Positions 1-5,828 of a stretch of 5,828 bases of DNA are shown here, piece by piece. The translations under genes were made by a program, and so were the position numbers. The first letter of the stretch is position 1. The number at the start of each line of letters is the position of its first letter. A model generated the notes under the pieces. It saw only the letters and a list, made by a program, of their open reading frames with translations, did no database searches and was not told the origin of the DNA. The stretch covers positions 1 through 5,828 of the forward strand of contig JALXCG010000461.1 of assembly GCA_026991065.1 (NCBI GenBank). The letters run 5' to 3'. The stretch comes from Gemmatimonadota bacterium (lineage in GTDB: Bacteria > GCA-2686955).

Positions 1-105
1 AGCAAGAGAGTCGATCTCGAAACACCCGAGAGCAGCGACATGCGGCTAATGGTGTTCTTGGCTTCGGTCACGGCCCTGCTGGTTTTTGTGCGCGCTTGCT
101 TCTGA
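1..105 (+). CDS. Possible C-terminal tail of a convergent membrane-protein gene (5' truncated)
   Basis: An open frame enters the window at base 1 and stops at TGA 103-105, giving 34 residues. After a polar stretch (SKRVDLETPESSD) it reads MRLMVFLASVTALLVFVRAC, which looks like one transmembrane helix of about 18 residues ending close to the C-terminus. About three quarters of its third codon positions are G or C, consistent with coding sequence in this GC-rich genome. It would converge on the YfhO-family gene, with 93 bp between the two stops. The fragment is too short to assign a family, and a chance open frame is a real alternative. No function is proposed. Confidence 0.35.
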   Translation, partial: SKRVDLETPESSDMRLMVFLASVTALLVFVRACF

Positions 106-198
106 GTGCCTCCGGTTTCGCGCGGGTCGAGACCCTGTGGCCCGAGCGTTTCCCGGCATCCGCGCCACAGAAAGCCGGTTGCGCCGGAGTGAAGCGAG
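106..198. other. Short intergenic stretch with inverted repeats, possible bidirectional terminator
   Basis: This 93-bp stretch lies downstream of the YfhO-family stop (minus strand) and of the possible plus-strand gene end. It holds a compact inverted repeat at 124-135 (GGGT/ACCC arms with a CGAG loop). It also holds a 7-bp perfect inverted repeat, CTGTGGC at 135-141 and GCCACAG at 164-170, around a 22-base interior. Neither is followed by a T-tract on either strand, so neither is a canonical intrinsic terminator. A role in ending converging transcripts is inferred from position only. Confidence 0.25.
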
Positions 199-2811
199 TT
201 AGCGTGCGCGCCTGCGGAACATCGTGCCCCACAGCAGGAGCATGATGAGTGCGCCGCCAAGAGTGACCCAGCGAGCATGCAGCAGTGACGCCGGTCGATA
301 CTCCCAATCGATCCAGTGCGCTTGCCCGTCGCTCAGCACTGCGCGGAAGAGACCATCCGCGCGATAGATGGCCAGCTCGCGCCCGTGATCGTCGTGCGCC
401 ACCCAGCCCGGGGCGAAGCGATCCCGAAGAATCAAGAACCGCTCCTCCGACATGTCGCTGGCACGGTTTTCGTGTGAACCGCTTGTCGCCGGCGAAGGGG
501 TGGAAGGCGAAAGATGAATCCGGACCCGGGCAGCGGACCACTCTTCCGATAGTTGCGGCTTGGTCGCGGTCGCGGCGATTGGCCGGGGAGATGCCGGCGG
601 CGCGGTGGCGGTGCGTCGAATCGCTTCTTTTGCTGCCGCGCTGAGCGGGATGGGCCGACCGCCGCGCAGAGCCACTGTGGTGTCGATTGTGGTGGCGGTT
701 CCGGGAATGGGGAGGAATTCGCCGGCACTGGGAGTGACGGGGGATTCCAACCAGTGGGCCGCCGGCAGGGCATCGGTCACCCGGTAGAGGACGACTCCGG
801 AGCGGGCAAAGGCTCGCTCGCGGGTCAGCTTGCCGGTGGCGATCGCCTGGGTGACCGGGCGATCGTGGTTGGCCACGGGAGCACTGACGATCCACGGCAC
901 GGCGAGTCGCTGCGCCAGGCCCACGGGGTCTTCCACCAGTGCGCGGCTCAGCTTTCTGGCCAGCGGAGTCTCCAGCCCGCTGTACCCGGTCGCATAAGCG
1001 ATCCCTTCCAAAAGCCCGAGGTTGGGCTTGGCCGACATCTTCCAGCGGCTGTAGATTTCGCGCTCTCCGTCCATGCCGCGCGGCCAGGGATAGGGGTCCA
1101 AGACCCTGACGTCGCGAACCAGGCGCGGTGGTCGAGGCTGCCATTCGCGCCGGAGGGGAGCGGCACCGGTCGACGGCGGAGAGGTGGCGGTCTCCGCGAG
1201 CGCGCGTCCCAGTTCCGTCGGGGCGCTGAGAAACGAGGGGTCGGTGGTATAGACCCAGCGCTCGGCACGCGGCACGCCTTCGGTGATGGTGGCGGCGATG
1301 AGCAGCGGCCAGAACAGGCGCCGCGGGCGGTAGAAGAGGCATGCGGCCGCGCCCAGGAGCCACGCGGCGTGCAGAGCGGTGCGCCGCGCATCATCGGCGA
1401 GGGCGGCTTGGGCGAGGTCGACATTGGGCGCCAGGGCCGAGTGTTGGATCCACGCTCGCAGTGGCCCCGGCAGGTAGAACAAGACCGCCCCGGCTGCCAG
1501 CAGGGCGAGCAGAGCGATCCCGGAACTGATCCAGGCGGCGCGCCGCTGGAGCGGAACACGACGGTGGCCGGCGGTTTCCAGGCCGCCAAGACCGATCGCC
1601 GCCAGCAGCGGCACCAAGGTGAGGGCGGGGGCCAAGTACTTCTCGGGATAACGAAAGGCGGCGAGCCCGGGCAGGTGAGCGTGAAGGAGGGGGAAGAGTC
1701 GGCCATTGCTGCCCAGTGCGGTCCATGCCAGGAGCAGGGCGGCAGTGCTGAGAGCGGCGACCAGACGGGAACTGCCATTTGGTGTTGGAGTGGAGTGGAG
1801 GCGGTGGCGCGACCGCGGCGCGAGCAGGAGAAAGACCCCGATCCAGACCGCGAGCCCCATGGAGATGCCAAAAAACCAGAAGCGTGTGTTGTTGGCGCCG
1901 ATGATCAGGGGATGGCCCCAGAAGGAGTTGTCGGGGCCCGGCATGCCGAAGAACTCCGGCAGGATCAGGGTGATCCAGCGCCACCAGTGGAATGACCAAT
2001 CGGCCGCTTCGGCAAGCGCCAGGCCGCTGCCGCGCCGTGATTGCATGAGCAGTTCGAGAGCGGGCCAGGCGAGCACGGCAGCGGCGGTCAGGCCGCTCAG
2101 GGCGGCGGCGGCCATGGCGCCAACCACGGAGCGCCACGAAGCGCGTCGAAAACAGGCGACGATCACCAGCAGCGCGAGCAATGCCTGAATGGCGGCTCCT
2201 TGGGGGTCGCCGGCGTAGAAGGCGAGCGCACCCGCCCACCCCAGGGCGATGCCCGCGCCGATGCCGGCGCCGCGCCCCACCCGGCGGGCGAGGAGCAGCA
2301 CCCAAGGCAACCAGGCGAGTGTGTAGAGATACTGGGGATTGGTGGTGTAACTGAGCGCGACACCGGACCAGCCGGCGGCGAGCCCGGTGAGCAGGGCGGT
2401 GGCTGGAGCACGACCGCGAAAGAGTGCCTGGGCCCAGAGCCAGACTCCGGTTCCGAGCAAGAGGAGGTGGGCCAGCAGGTCGAGTGAAACCGCGCGCCCC
2501 GCTGGAAAGAGTTGCAGCAGGAGTACTTCTGGCGGGTAGAAGACTCCCAGCGATGGGTTGGCCGCGAGCGGCTCGCCCAACTCCAGCCAGGGGTTCCAAA
2601 GCGGTGCCTGGCCTTGCTCGATGAGCCCCTGTACTCGGGCCTTCTGCGGCACATAGTGGGTTGCCGTGTCGCCGTAAAAGAACACCGCCTGGCCGCGGAC
2701 AATGGTGCGGAAAGGCCAAAGCAACAGAACAACCAGCACCAGCAGCGAGCCCCAGCGCTGCAGTGAGGAGCGGGAGCGCAAGGCGGAGGGGGCTGCGGCC
2801 GTTGGGTTCAC
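199..2811 (-). CDS. YfhO-family polytopic membrane protein (GT-C-like putative glycosyltransferase)
   Basis: This 870-residue integral membrane protein matches the YfhO-family pattern. Transmembrane segment 1 (about residues 21-39) is followed by an extracytoplasmic loop with the GD pair (D48) and HY, then PLWNP at 70-74 and the AANPSLGVFYPPE stretch ending near residue 95. Many hydrophobic segments follow to about residue 510, including FRYPEKYL near 386-393. A soluble C-terminal beta-rich domain contains the family-type APGW and YRADGLFRAV motifs (about 800-826), and a last helix lies near 847-863 before an Arg-rich tail. Bacillus YfhO is linked to glycosylation of lipoteichoic acid, and the fold is related to GT-C enzymes using lipid-linked sugars; the substrate here is unknown. 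I chose GTG 2809-2811 because it overlaps the upstream methyltransferase TGA as GTGA, which implies translational coupling. An in-frame start at 2934 would overlap that gene by about 127 bp and add an Arg/Ser-rich non-family extension. No strong Shine-Dalgarno sequence is seen. The length is normal for the family. Confidence 0.88.
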   Translation of the reverse strand: MNPTAAAPSALRSRSSLQRWGSLLVLVVLLLWPFRTIVRGQAVFFYGDTATHYVPQKARVQGLIEQGQAPLWNPWLELGEPLAANPSLGVFYPPEVLLLQLFPAGRAVSLDLLAHLLLLGTGVWLWAQALFRGRAPATALLTGLAAGWSGVALSYTTNPQYLYTLAWLPWVLLLARRVGRGAGIGAGIALGWAGALAFYAGDPQGAAIQALLALLVIVACFRRASWRSVVGAMAAAALSGLTAAAVLAWPALELLMQSRRGSGLALAEAADWSFHWWRWITLILPEFFGMPGPDNSFWGHPLIIGANNTRFWFFGISMGLAVWIGVFLLLAPRSRHRLHSTPTPNGSSRLVAALSTAALLLAWTALGSNGRLFPLLHAHLPGLAAFRYPEKYLAPALTLVPLLAAIGLGGLETAGHRRVPLQRRAAWISSGIALLALLAAGAVLFYLPGPLRAWIQHSALAPNVDLAQAALADDARRTALHAAWLLGAAACLFYRPRRLFWPLLIAATITEGVPRAERWVYTTDPSFLSAPTELGRALAETATSPPSTGAAPLRREWQPRPPRLVRDVRVLDPYPWPRGMDGEREIYSRWKMSAKPNLGLLEGIAYATGYSGLETPLARKLSRALVEDPVGLAQRLAVPWIVSAPVANHDRPVTQAIATGKLTRERAFARSGVVLYRVTDALPAAHWLESPVTPSAGEFLPIPGTATTIDTTVALRGGRPIPLSAAAKEAIRRTATAPPASPRPIAATATKPQLSEEWSAARVRIHLSPSTPSPATSGSHENRASDMSEERFLILRDRFAPGWVAHDDHGRELAIYRADGLFRAVLSDGQAHWIDWEYRPASLLHARWVTLGGALIMLLLWGTMFRRRAR

Positions 2812-3503
2812 TCCACCGCGCCGGGAAGTTGTTCGGGAACTGCTTCGGCGCCTGTCCCGCTGGGCCCTTGATAGTGTGCAAGGAGCGTATGAAAACGCAT
2901 TCCGCGGCGAACTTTGCCCGGGTTCTCCGTACATTCGATGCGTGGCGGCGGGGCGGGAATCGCCCGGTTGAGCAGGGCGGTCAGCGATGCCTCGGTGAAT
3001 TCGCCCCAGAGGTGGAACCGCAACCGTGCGCGGAAGTCGTTGAAGCCGTCATTGTCGAGCAGGAGGCCGGCGACGCGCTGCAGAGCGTTGGAGCCGGTGG
3101 TGAGGGTTTCGCAGATCACCAGATCGGAGCGCAGTGCCTGACCGAGTTGGCGCAGGAAGGACTCTTCGTGGGGCACGATGTGGTGCAGCATGTCGGAGAC
3201 GACGACGGCGGTGGGACCTTCTGGATAGGAGGAGACGTCCAGCACGTCGCCGATGCGGGCGTCGATGCCGCGGGCACGGGCGTCGGCGACAAAGCGCTGA
3301 TTCAGGTCGAGGCCGGTGTAACGCATGCCGGCTGGAAGCAGTGCGGCCATGTGGCAGGTGCCGCAGCCGACGTCCAGAACCCAGGCGTCGGCGGGCAGGC
3401 GGGCGGCGATGCGCTGAAAGCGATCTTCATAGCCATCACCGTGCAGGAAAGAGAGGATGCGATTGTACAGCGAAGAGGAGCCGTACATTGGCGAACGCAG
3501 CAT
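2808..3503 (-). CDS. Class I SAM-dependent methyltransferase
   Basis: This 231-residue soluble protein has the Rossmann-type methyltransferase motifs in order. Motif I is VLDVGCGT (residues 42-49), which binds S-adenosylmethionine. The acidic end of strand 2 is in YTGLDLN (D66), followed by an acidic motif IGDVLD (D86), and a motif-IV-like SDMLHHI (103-109). The later LWGEFTEASLTALL region (165-178) resembles the segment after strand 5 in type 11/type 12-like methyltransferases. The ATG at 3501-3503 is preceded by GAGG seven bases upstream; a second Met at residue 6 is a less well supported start. The last 20 residues are Gly/Pro/Glu-rich and probably disordered. The stop overlaps the GTG of the YfhO-family gene by 4 bases, so the two products probably act in the same envelope-glycan or lipid pathway, though this is inference from context. 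The acceptor substrate cannot be read from sequence; a sugar, lipid or quinone-like small molecule is more likely than nucleic acid. Confidence 0.88.
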   Translation of the reverse strand: MLRSPMYGSSSLYNRILSFLHGDGYEDRFQRIAARLPADAWVLDVGCGTCHMAALLPAGMRYTGLDLNQRFVADARARGIDARIGDVLDVSSYPEGPTAVVVSDMLHHIVPHEESFLRQLGQALRSDLVICETLTTGSNALQRVAGLLLDNDGFNDFRARLRFHLWGEFTEASLTALLNRAIPAPPPRIECTENPGKVRRGMRFHTLLAHYQGPSGTGAEAVPEQLPGAVE

Positions 3504-3598
3504 CTAACTGCCTCTGGCGCGGCGCATTCAGCAGCGACGCGCGGGGGAGAAGCGGGGACTGGAACCAGCCTGCGGCTCCAGTGCGACCGGAGCACGCT
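3504..3598 (-). promoter_or_regulatory. tatA-methyltransferase spacer with two mutually exclusive hairpins
   Basis: In the minus-strand transcript, hairpin A starts five bases after the tatA stop: GCTCCGGT, loop CGC, ACTGGAGC (positions 3593-3575), an 8-bp stem with one G-U pair. Hairpin B is CTGGAGCC, loop GCAGGCT, GGTTCCAG (3581-3559), also 8 bp with one G-U pair. They share the segment CTGGAGC, so only one can form at a time. On the plus strand both wobble pairs become A-C mismatches, so full pairing exists only in the transcribed direction. No U-tract follows either stem, so a canonical intrinsic terminator is not supported. The stems could protect the tatA mRNA end, cause pausing or attenuation, or be coincidental. 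A GAGG ribosome binding site for the methyltransferase lies at 3511-3514. Confidence 0.35.
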
Positions 3599-3790
3599 TC
3601 AGGAGGGGGTGTTCTTGGGCGGATCTTCGGCGACCGACTCGATCTCATTCTTGATGTCGCGCGTTGCGGACTTGAACTCGCGAATCCCCTTGCCCAAAGA
3701 TGAGCCGATCTCCGGCAGCCGCTTGGCACCGAAAAGAAGCAGCACAACCATGAATATCAGAATAATTTCGCCAGCGCCAAGATTGCCCAT
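3599..3790 (-). CDS. tatA: Twin-arginine translocase subunit TatA/TatE family
   Basis: This 63-residue protein has the full TatA plan. A short N-terminus (MGNLGAGE) carries a polar residue E8 at the site where E. coli TatA has Gln and plant Tha4 has Glu. One transmembrane helix follows (about 9-20, IILIFMVVLLLF), then the FG hinge (F20-G21), the amphipathic helix (AKRLPEIGSSLGKGIREFK, 22-40) and a short charged tail. TatA oligomers line the passage by which TatBC exports folded proteins bearing twin-arginine signals. TatB and TatC are not in the window, so this is a detached tatA. The tail is too short for a typical TatB. I chose ATG 3788-3790, with GGAG at 3801-3804 ten bases upstream. An upstream TTG (3827-3829) would add 13 non-family residues and overlap the predicted -10 element. 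It has its own candidate promoter and sits 95 bp before the methyltransferase gene. Confidence 0.93.
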   Translation of the reverse strand: MGNLGAGEIILIFMVVLLLFGAKRLPEIGSSLGKGIREFKSATRDIKNEIESVAEDPPKNTPS

Positions 3791-3828
3791 GACAAGCGTT
3801 CTCCGTGGGGGTGAATCGACTGCCTTCA

Positions 3829-3857
3829 ACCTTATCGAGAGCAGGGGCGGAAGTCAA
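3829..3857 (-). promoter_or_regulatory. Candidate sigma-70-type promoter for tatA
   Basis: On the minus strand, TTGACT (3857-3852, five of six matches to the -35 consensus) is followed after exactly 17 bases by TAAGGT (3834-3829, three of six -10 matches including the first T, the A and the last T). Transcription would begin near 3822, giving a leader of about 30 bases with the GGAG ribosome binding site. The -10 match is weak, and the consensus for this organism is unknown. The good -35, ideal spacing and position just upstream of tatA support the call. Confidence 0.4.
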
Positions 3858-3930
3858 ACCCGTGGAGGGATTCAGGCGGGGATGTGGCGAACTGGAGCCT
3901 GCGCCACCAGCGCCGTTGAGAACCCGGTTC

Positions 3931-3985
3931 GGCGAGAGATGGATGGGGGCGCGGGATTCGTAGAGAGAGGCGGCGGGGAGATTGG
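3931..3985 (-). terminator. Candidate Rho-dependent termination (rut-like) region after the histidine kinase gene
   Basis: In the minus-strand transcript these 55 bases contain 31 C and only 6 G (with 11 U and 7 A), a C-over-G bias of the kind found in Rho utilisation sites. It begins about 87 bases beyond the kinase stop and lies upstream of the tatA promoter candidate, where a terminator would be expected. No hairpin plus U-tract is present in the gap. The bias could also be a compositional accident. Confidence 0.3.
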
Positions 3986-4026
3986 AAGCGCCAGGCTTAA
4001 TCCCCAGAATCGGAGAAGCGGACGAG

Positions 4027-4051
4027 CAGCCGCCACGAGGAGTGCTGGCTG
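4027..4051 (-). other. Imperfect hairpin downstream of the histidine kinase stop
   Basis: The transcript can pair CAGCC with GGCTG (outer 5 bp) and CAC with GTG (inner 3 bp) around a TCCTC loop, with a 2x2 internal loop between the stems. It starts 20 bases after the kinase stop. No U-tract follows, so it may be an mRNA 3'-end structure or chance. The rest of the 3791-4071 gap shows no gene I can support. Confidence 0.2.
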
Positions 4052-4071
4052 GTGAGTAACGCTTTGGGTCG

Positions 4072-5828
4072 TCAGGAGTTGAGGGGAAATGAAACGGTGA
4101 AGGTGGTGCCTTCGTCGACCCGACTTTGGACGCTGATCGTGCCGTCGTGGTCTTCCACGATGCCGCGGACGATCGCCAGACCCATGCCGACCCCTTTGCC
4201 GGCTGGTTTGCTGGTTTCGAACATCTTGAAGACGGAGTTGATGCGGCTGGGGGGAATCCCCTCGCCGGTGTCGCTGATCTGGATTTCGTAGCGCCCGGCA
4301 TGGACCCGGCCGCGAACCTGGAGGTGGCGTGGCTCCCGCTCCAACATGGCGTCGGCGGCGTTGGTGATCAGATTGATGAAAACCTGCTGAAGGCGGGAGG
4401 GGTCGCAGTGGATGGAGCCGTCGGGCGCCTCGAGTTCGATGCTGAGTTCGATCTGCTCGCGGCGCAGACGGTCGCCGACCAGGGCCAGCGCCTCTTCGAT
4501 CGGGGCGCGGGGGTCGGTATCGGTGCGTTCGCCGGAGGATTGCCGGACATAGCCGTTCATGTTCTGCACCAGGCGAGTCATGCGCGTGGTCTGGGCCTGC
4601 AGTCCTTCGATGTGGCGGGTTGCGTCTTCCGGAAGATCCAGCATGGAGAGCATGTCCAGCCGGCCCTGGAGCGCGGTGAGAGGTTGCTTGAGTTCGTGCG
4701 CGATGCTGGCGGCGAGGATTCCCATGGAGCTGAGCTTTTCAGCCTGGATGAGACCGTCGCGGGCTTCCTGGAGGCGACTGAACGCCTGCTCCAGAACCAG
4801 CTTTTGACGTTCCATGGAGCGGTAGTTGGCAAGCAGGCGGCTGTAGAGGCGGGCGCGCTCCATTGCCGTGGCGGCGATTGAGGCGAGTGACTGCAGGAGG
4901 CCCAGGTCCTCGTCTTGAAAACTGGTGGCGGGGGAGCAGTGATTGTCGACATAGATCGCGCCGGCCACCTGATCCTTGACCAGCAGGGGGACACACATGA
5001 CCGATTTCAGCTCGAGCCGGAGCATGCTTTGGGTGCGGCCGTTGGCCGTAGCGGAGTTGGTGTTGGAGTCGTCGGCGGCGAGGTTGGTGGCGACGTAAGG
5101 GGTTCCTTGATCGAGCGCTTGCAGGACGACGGAGCGGGAAACATCGTGGTCGGAAGCAGCGCCTCCGCCGCGCCGGCGTGAAACGACGAAGTGCATCTCG
5201 CCGTGCTTGTCACGGGTGATCATGAAGCCGCGCTCGGCCTCGCTGACCTCCATGACGCCGTCGATGATGGTGCGCAGAGTCTCGTCGGCTTCGACCGCGG
5301 CGTTGATGGCCTGGGTGGCCTCGAGCAGGATCTCCATCTTGCGGAAGGCGCGCTGGGTGGTTTGGTCGGAGTTGCGCAGGCTGGCGCGGTCCTCGGTGAG
5401 TTGCGCCAGGGCGCCGCGCGCGCCGTAACTCTGGTAGACAGCTTCGGCTTCGGAGAGATATTCGAGGCCGACGGCGAGATCGCCGCCGCGGGCGGTGGCG
5501 ACGCCGTAGCGGTGGCGGGCGATGGCGGCGGCGAAACGGCGCTCGAGTGAATCGAGGAGGGTGATGGCGCGGCGGTGGATGGCTTCGGCGCGGCGATAGC
5601 GGCGGTGGTTTTCGTGATGGATGCCGGCGATGCGGTAGAGTTGTGCGATCTCGTAGGGGATGTTGTTGCGCCGGGCTTGGCGAAAGGCTTTGCGAGCGTA
5701 GTTCCAGGCTCGGTCTTCGTCGCCGAGCTTGACCAGAACCTCGGTGAGGCGCCGCTGGTTTTCGACGGTATCGCCGATCATGTCGTTGCTCTCAGTGAGA
5801 GCGAGGGCACGCTCGAAAAGGTCCTTGG
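4072..5828 (-). CDS. Sensor histidine kinase with TPR-like, GAF, HisKA and HATPase domains (5' truncated)
   Basis: About 584 residues are visible, and the frame stays open to the window edge. Numbering from the in-frame ATG at 5781: TPR-like paired helices occupy about 1-125, a GAF sensor domain about 150-310 (GAIYVDN at 274-280), a coiled coil about 313-350, and HisKA about 350-415 with the H-box HELKQPL, where H362 is the predicted phosphorylated histidine. The HATPase follows with N-box N470/N474, DTGEGIP (504-510), KMFETSKP and GKGVGMGLAIV (528-538). The last strand is at FTVSFPL. All catalytic motifs look intact, so this should autophosphorylate and pass phosphate to an unseen response regulator. 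No receiver domain or transmembrane segment is visible, suggesting a cytoplasmic sensor. The ATG at 5781 is unlikely to be the true start. The 15 residues before it (KDLFERALALTESND) continue the TPR helix pattern, and no good ribosome binding site precedes it. The missing N-terminus could carry more TPRs or additional domains. The GAF ligand is unknown. Confidence 0.92.
   Translation of the reverse strand, partial: KDLFERALALTESNDMIGDTVENQRRLTEVLVKLGDEDRAWNYARKAFRQARRNNIPYEIAQLYRIAGIHHENHRRYRRAEAIHRRAITLLDSLERRFAAAIARHRYGVATARGGDLAVGLEYLSEAEAVYQSYGARGALAQLTEDRASLRNSDQTTQRAFRKMEILLEATQAINAAVEADETLRTIIDGVMEVSEAERGFMITRDKHGEMHFVVSRRRGGGAASDHDVSRSVVLQALDQGTPYVATNLAADDSNTNSATANGRTQSMLRLELKSVMCVPLLVKDQVAGAIYVDNHCSPATSFQDEDLGLLQSLASIAATAMERARLYSRLLANYRSMERQKLVLEQAFSRLQEARDGLIQAEKLSSMGILAASIAHELKQPLTALQGRLDMLSMLDLPEDATRHIEGLQAQTTRMTRLVQNMNGYVRQSSGERTDTDPRAPIEEALALVGDRLRREQIELSIELEAPDGSIHCDPSRLQQVFINLITNAADAMLEREPRHLQVRGRVHAGRYEIQISDTGEGIPPSRINSVFKMFETSKPAGKGVGMGLAIVRGIVEDHDGTISVQSRVDEGTTFTVSFPLNS

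Noticed and set aside
68-1363. Minus-strand open frame of 431 codons at the left end
   Set aside because: It is Arg-rich shadow sequence in an alternative frame of the YfhO-like gene, continuing past its stop without any family similarity.
553-1995. Long plus-strand open frame of 480 codons
   Set aside because: It lies antisense to the YfhO-family gene, has Gly/Arg/Gln-rich low-complexity composition, and shows no recognisable domain. It is a GC-driven shadow.
1391-2881. Minus-strand open frame of 496 codons overlapping the YfhO-like gene in another frame
   Set aside because: It is Arg/Pro/Ala/His-rich with no transmembrane pattern or motif, as expected for a frame-shifted reading of a GC-rich gene.
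2812-2934. N-terminal extension of the YfhO-like protein from an ATG at 2934
   Set aside because: The 41 extra residues are Arg/Ser-rich and would be read from within the methyltransferase coding sequence. The GTGA overlap gives a more natural start.
3791-3829. Upstream TTG start for tatA
   Set aside because: It would add 13 residues before the conserved TatA N-terminus and overlap the predicted -10 element; ATG 3790 fits the family.
3920-3930. 11-bp odd palindrome GAACCCGGTTC upstream of tatA as an operator
   Set aside because: The 5-bp arms are likely to occur by chance in a gap of this size; there is no second copy and no nearby regulator gene. Its one-base centre excludes a hairpin.
2661-4055. 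Plus-strand open frame of 464 codons crossing three minus-strand genes
   Set aside because: It is antisense to the methyltransferase, tatA and the start of the YfhO-like gene, and crosses intergenic DNA without any domain. The minus-strand proteins have clear motifs.

Overview
This is a high-GC bacterial chromosomal window. All convincing complete genes lie on the minus strand, so they are read from high to low coordinates. The high GC produces long shadow reading frames on both strands. The TatA protein and the gene styles suggest a Gram-negative lineage, possibly an uncultured or environmental phylum of the Gemmatimonadota/Eisenbacteria kind. This taxonomic guess is weak, because no marker gene is present.

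Layout in transcription order. (1) Positions 5828-4072 hold the 3' part of a large sensor histidine kinase with TPR-like helices, a GAF domain, a coiled coil, HisKA and HATPase. Its 5' end lies outside the window. (2) Positions 4071-3791 are a 281-bp gap with a C-rich, G-poor transcript segment (candidate Rho-dependent terminator), a weak hairpin, and a plausible sigma-70-type promoter just before tatA. (3) Positions 3790-3599 encode a 63-residue TatA/E-type twin-arginine translocase subunit. (4) Positions 3598-3504 are a 95-bp spacer that can form two mutually exclusive hairpins. (5) Positions 3503-2808 encode a class I SAM-dependent methyltransferase. (6) Positions 2811-199 encode a YfhO-family polytopic membrane protein (GT-C-like), which starts at a GTG overlapping the methyltransferase stop by 4 bases. 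(7) Positions 198-106 are a short intergenic stretch with inverted repeats. (8) Positions 1-105 on the plus strand may be the C-terminal tail of a convergent membrane-protein gene.

The methyltransferase and YfhO-like genes are almost certainly co-transcribed and translationally coupled, which suggests a joint role in making or decorating a cell-envelope glycan or lipid-linked sugar. TatA may be the first gene of that transcript, or an independent unit with a regulated spacer behind it. The histidine kinase appears to be a separate upstream gene. I see no mobile element, CRISPR array, tRNA or rRNA, and no clear evidence for an undescribed multi-gene system. The most interesting points are the truncated multidomain kinase and the alternative-hairpin spacer.
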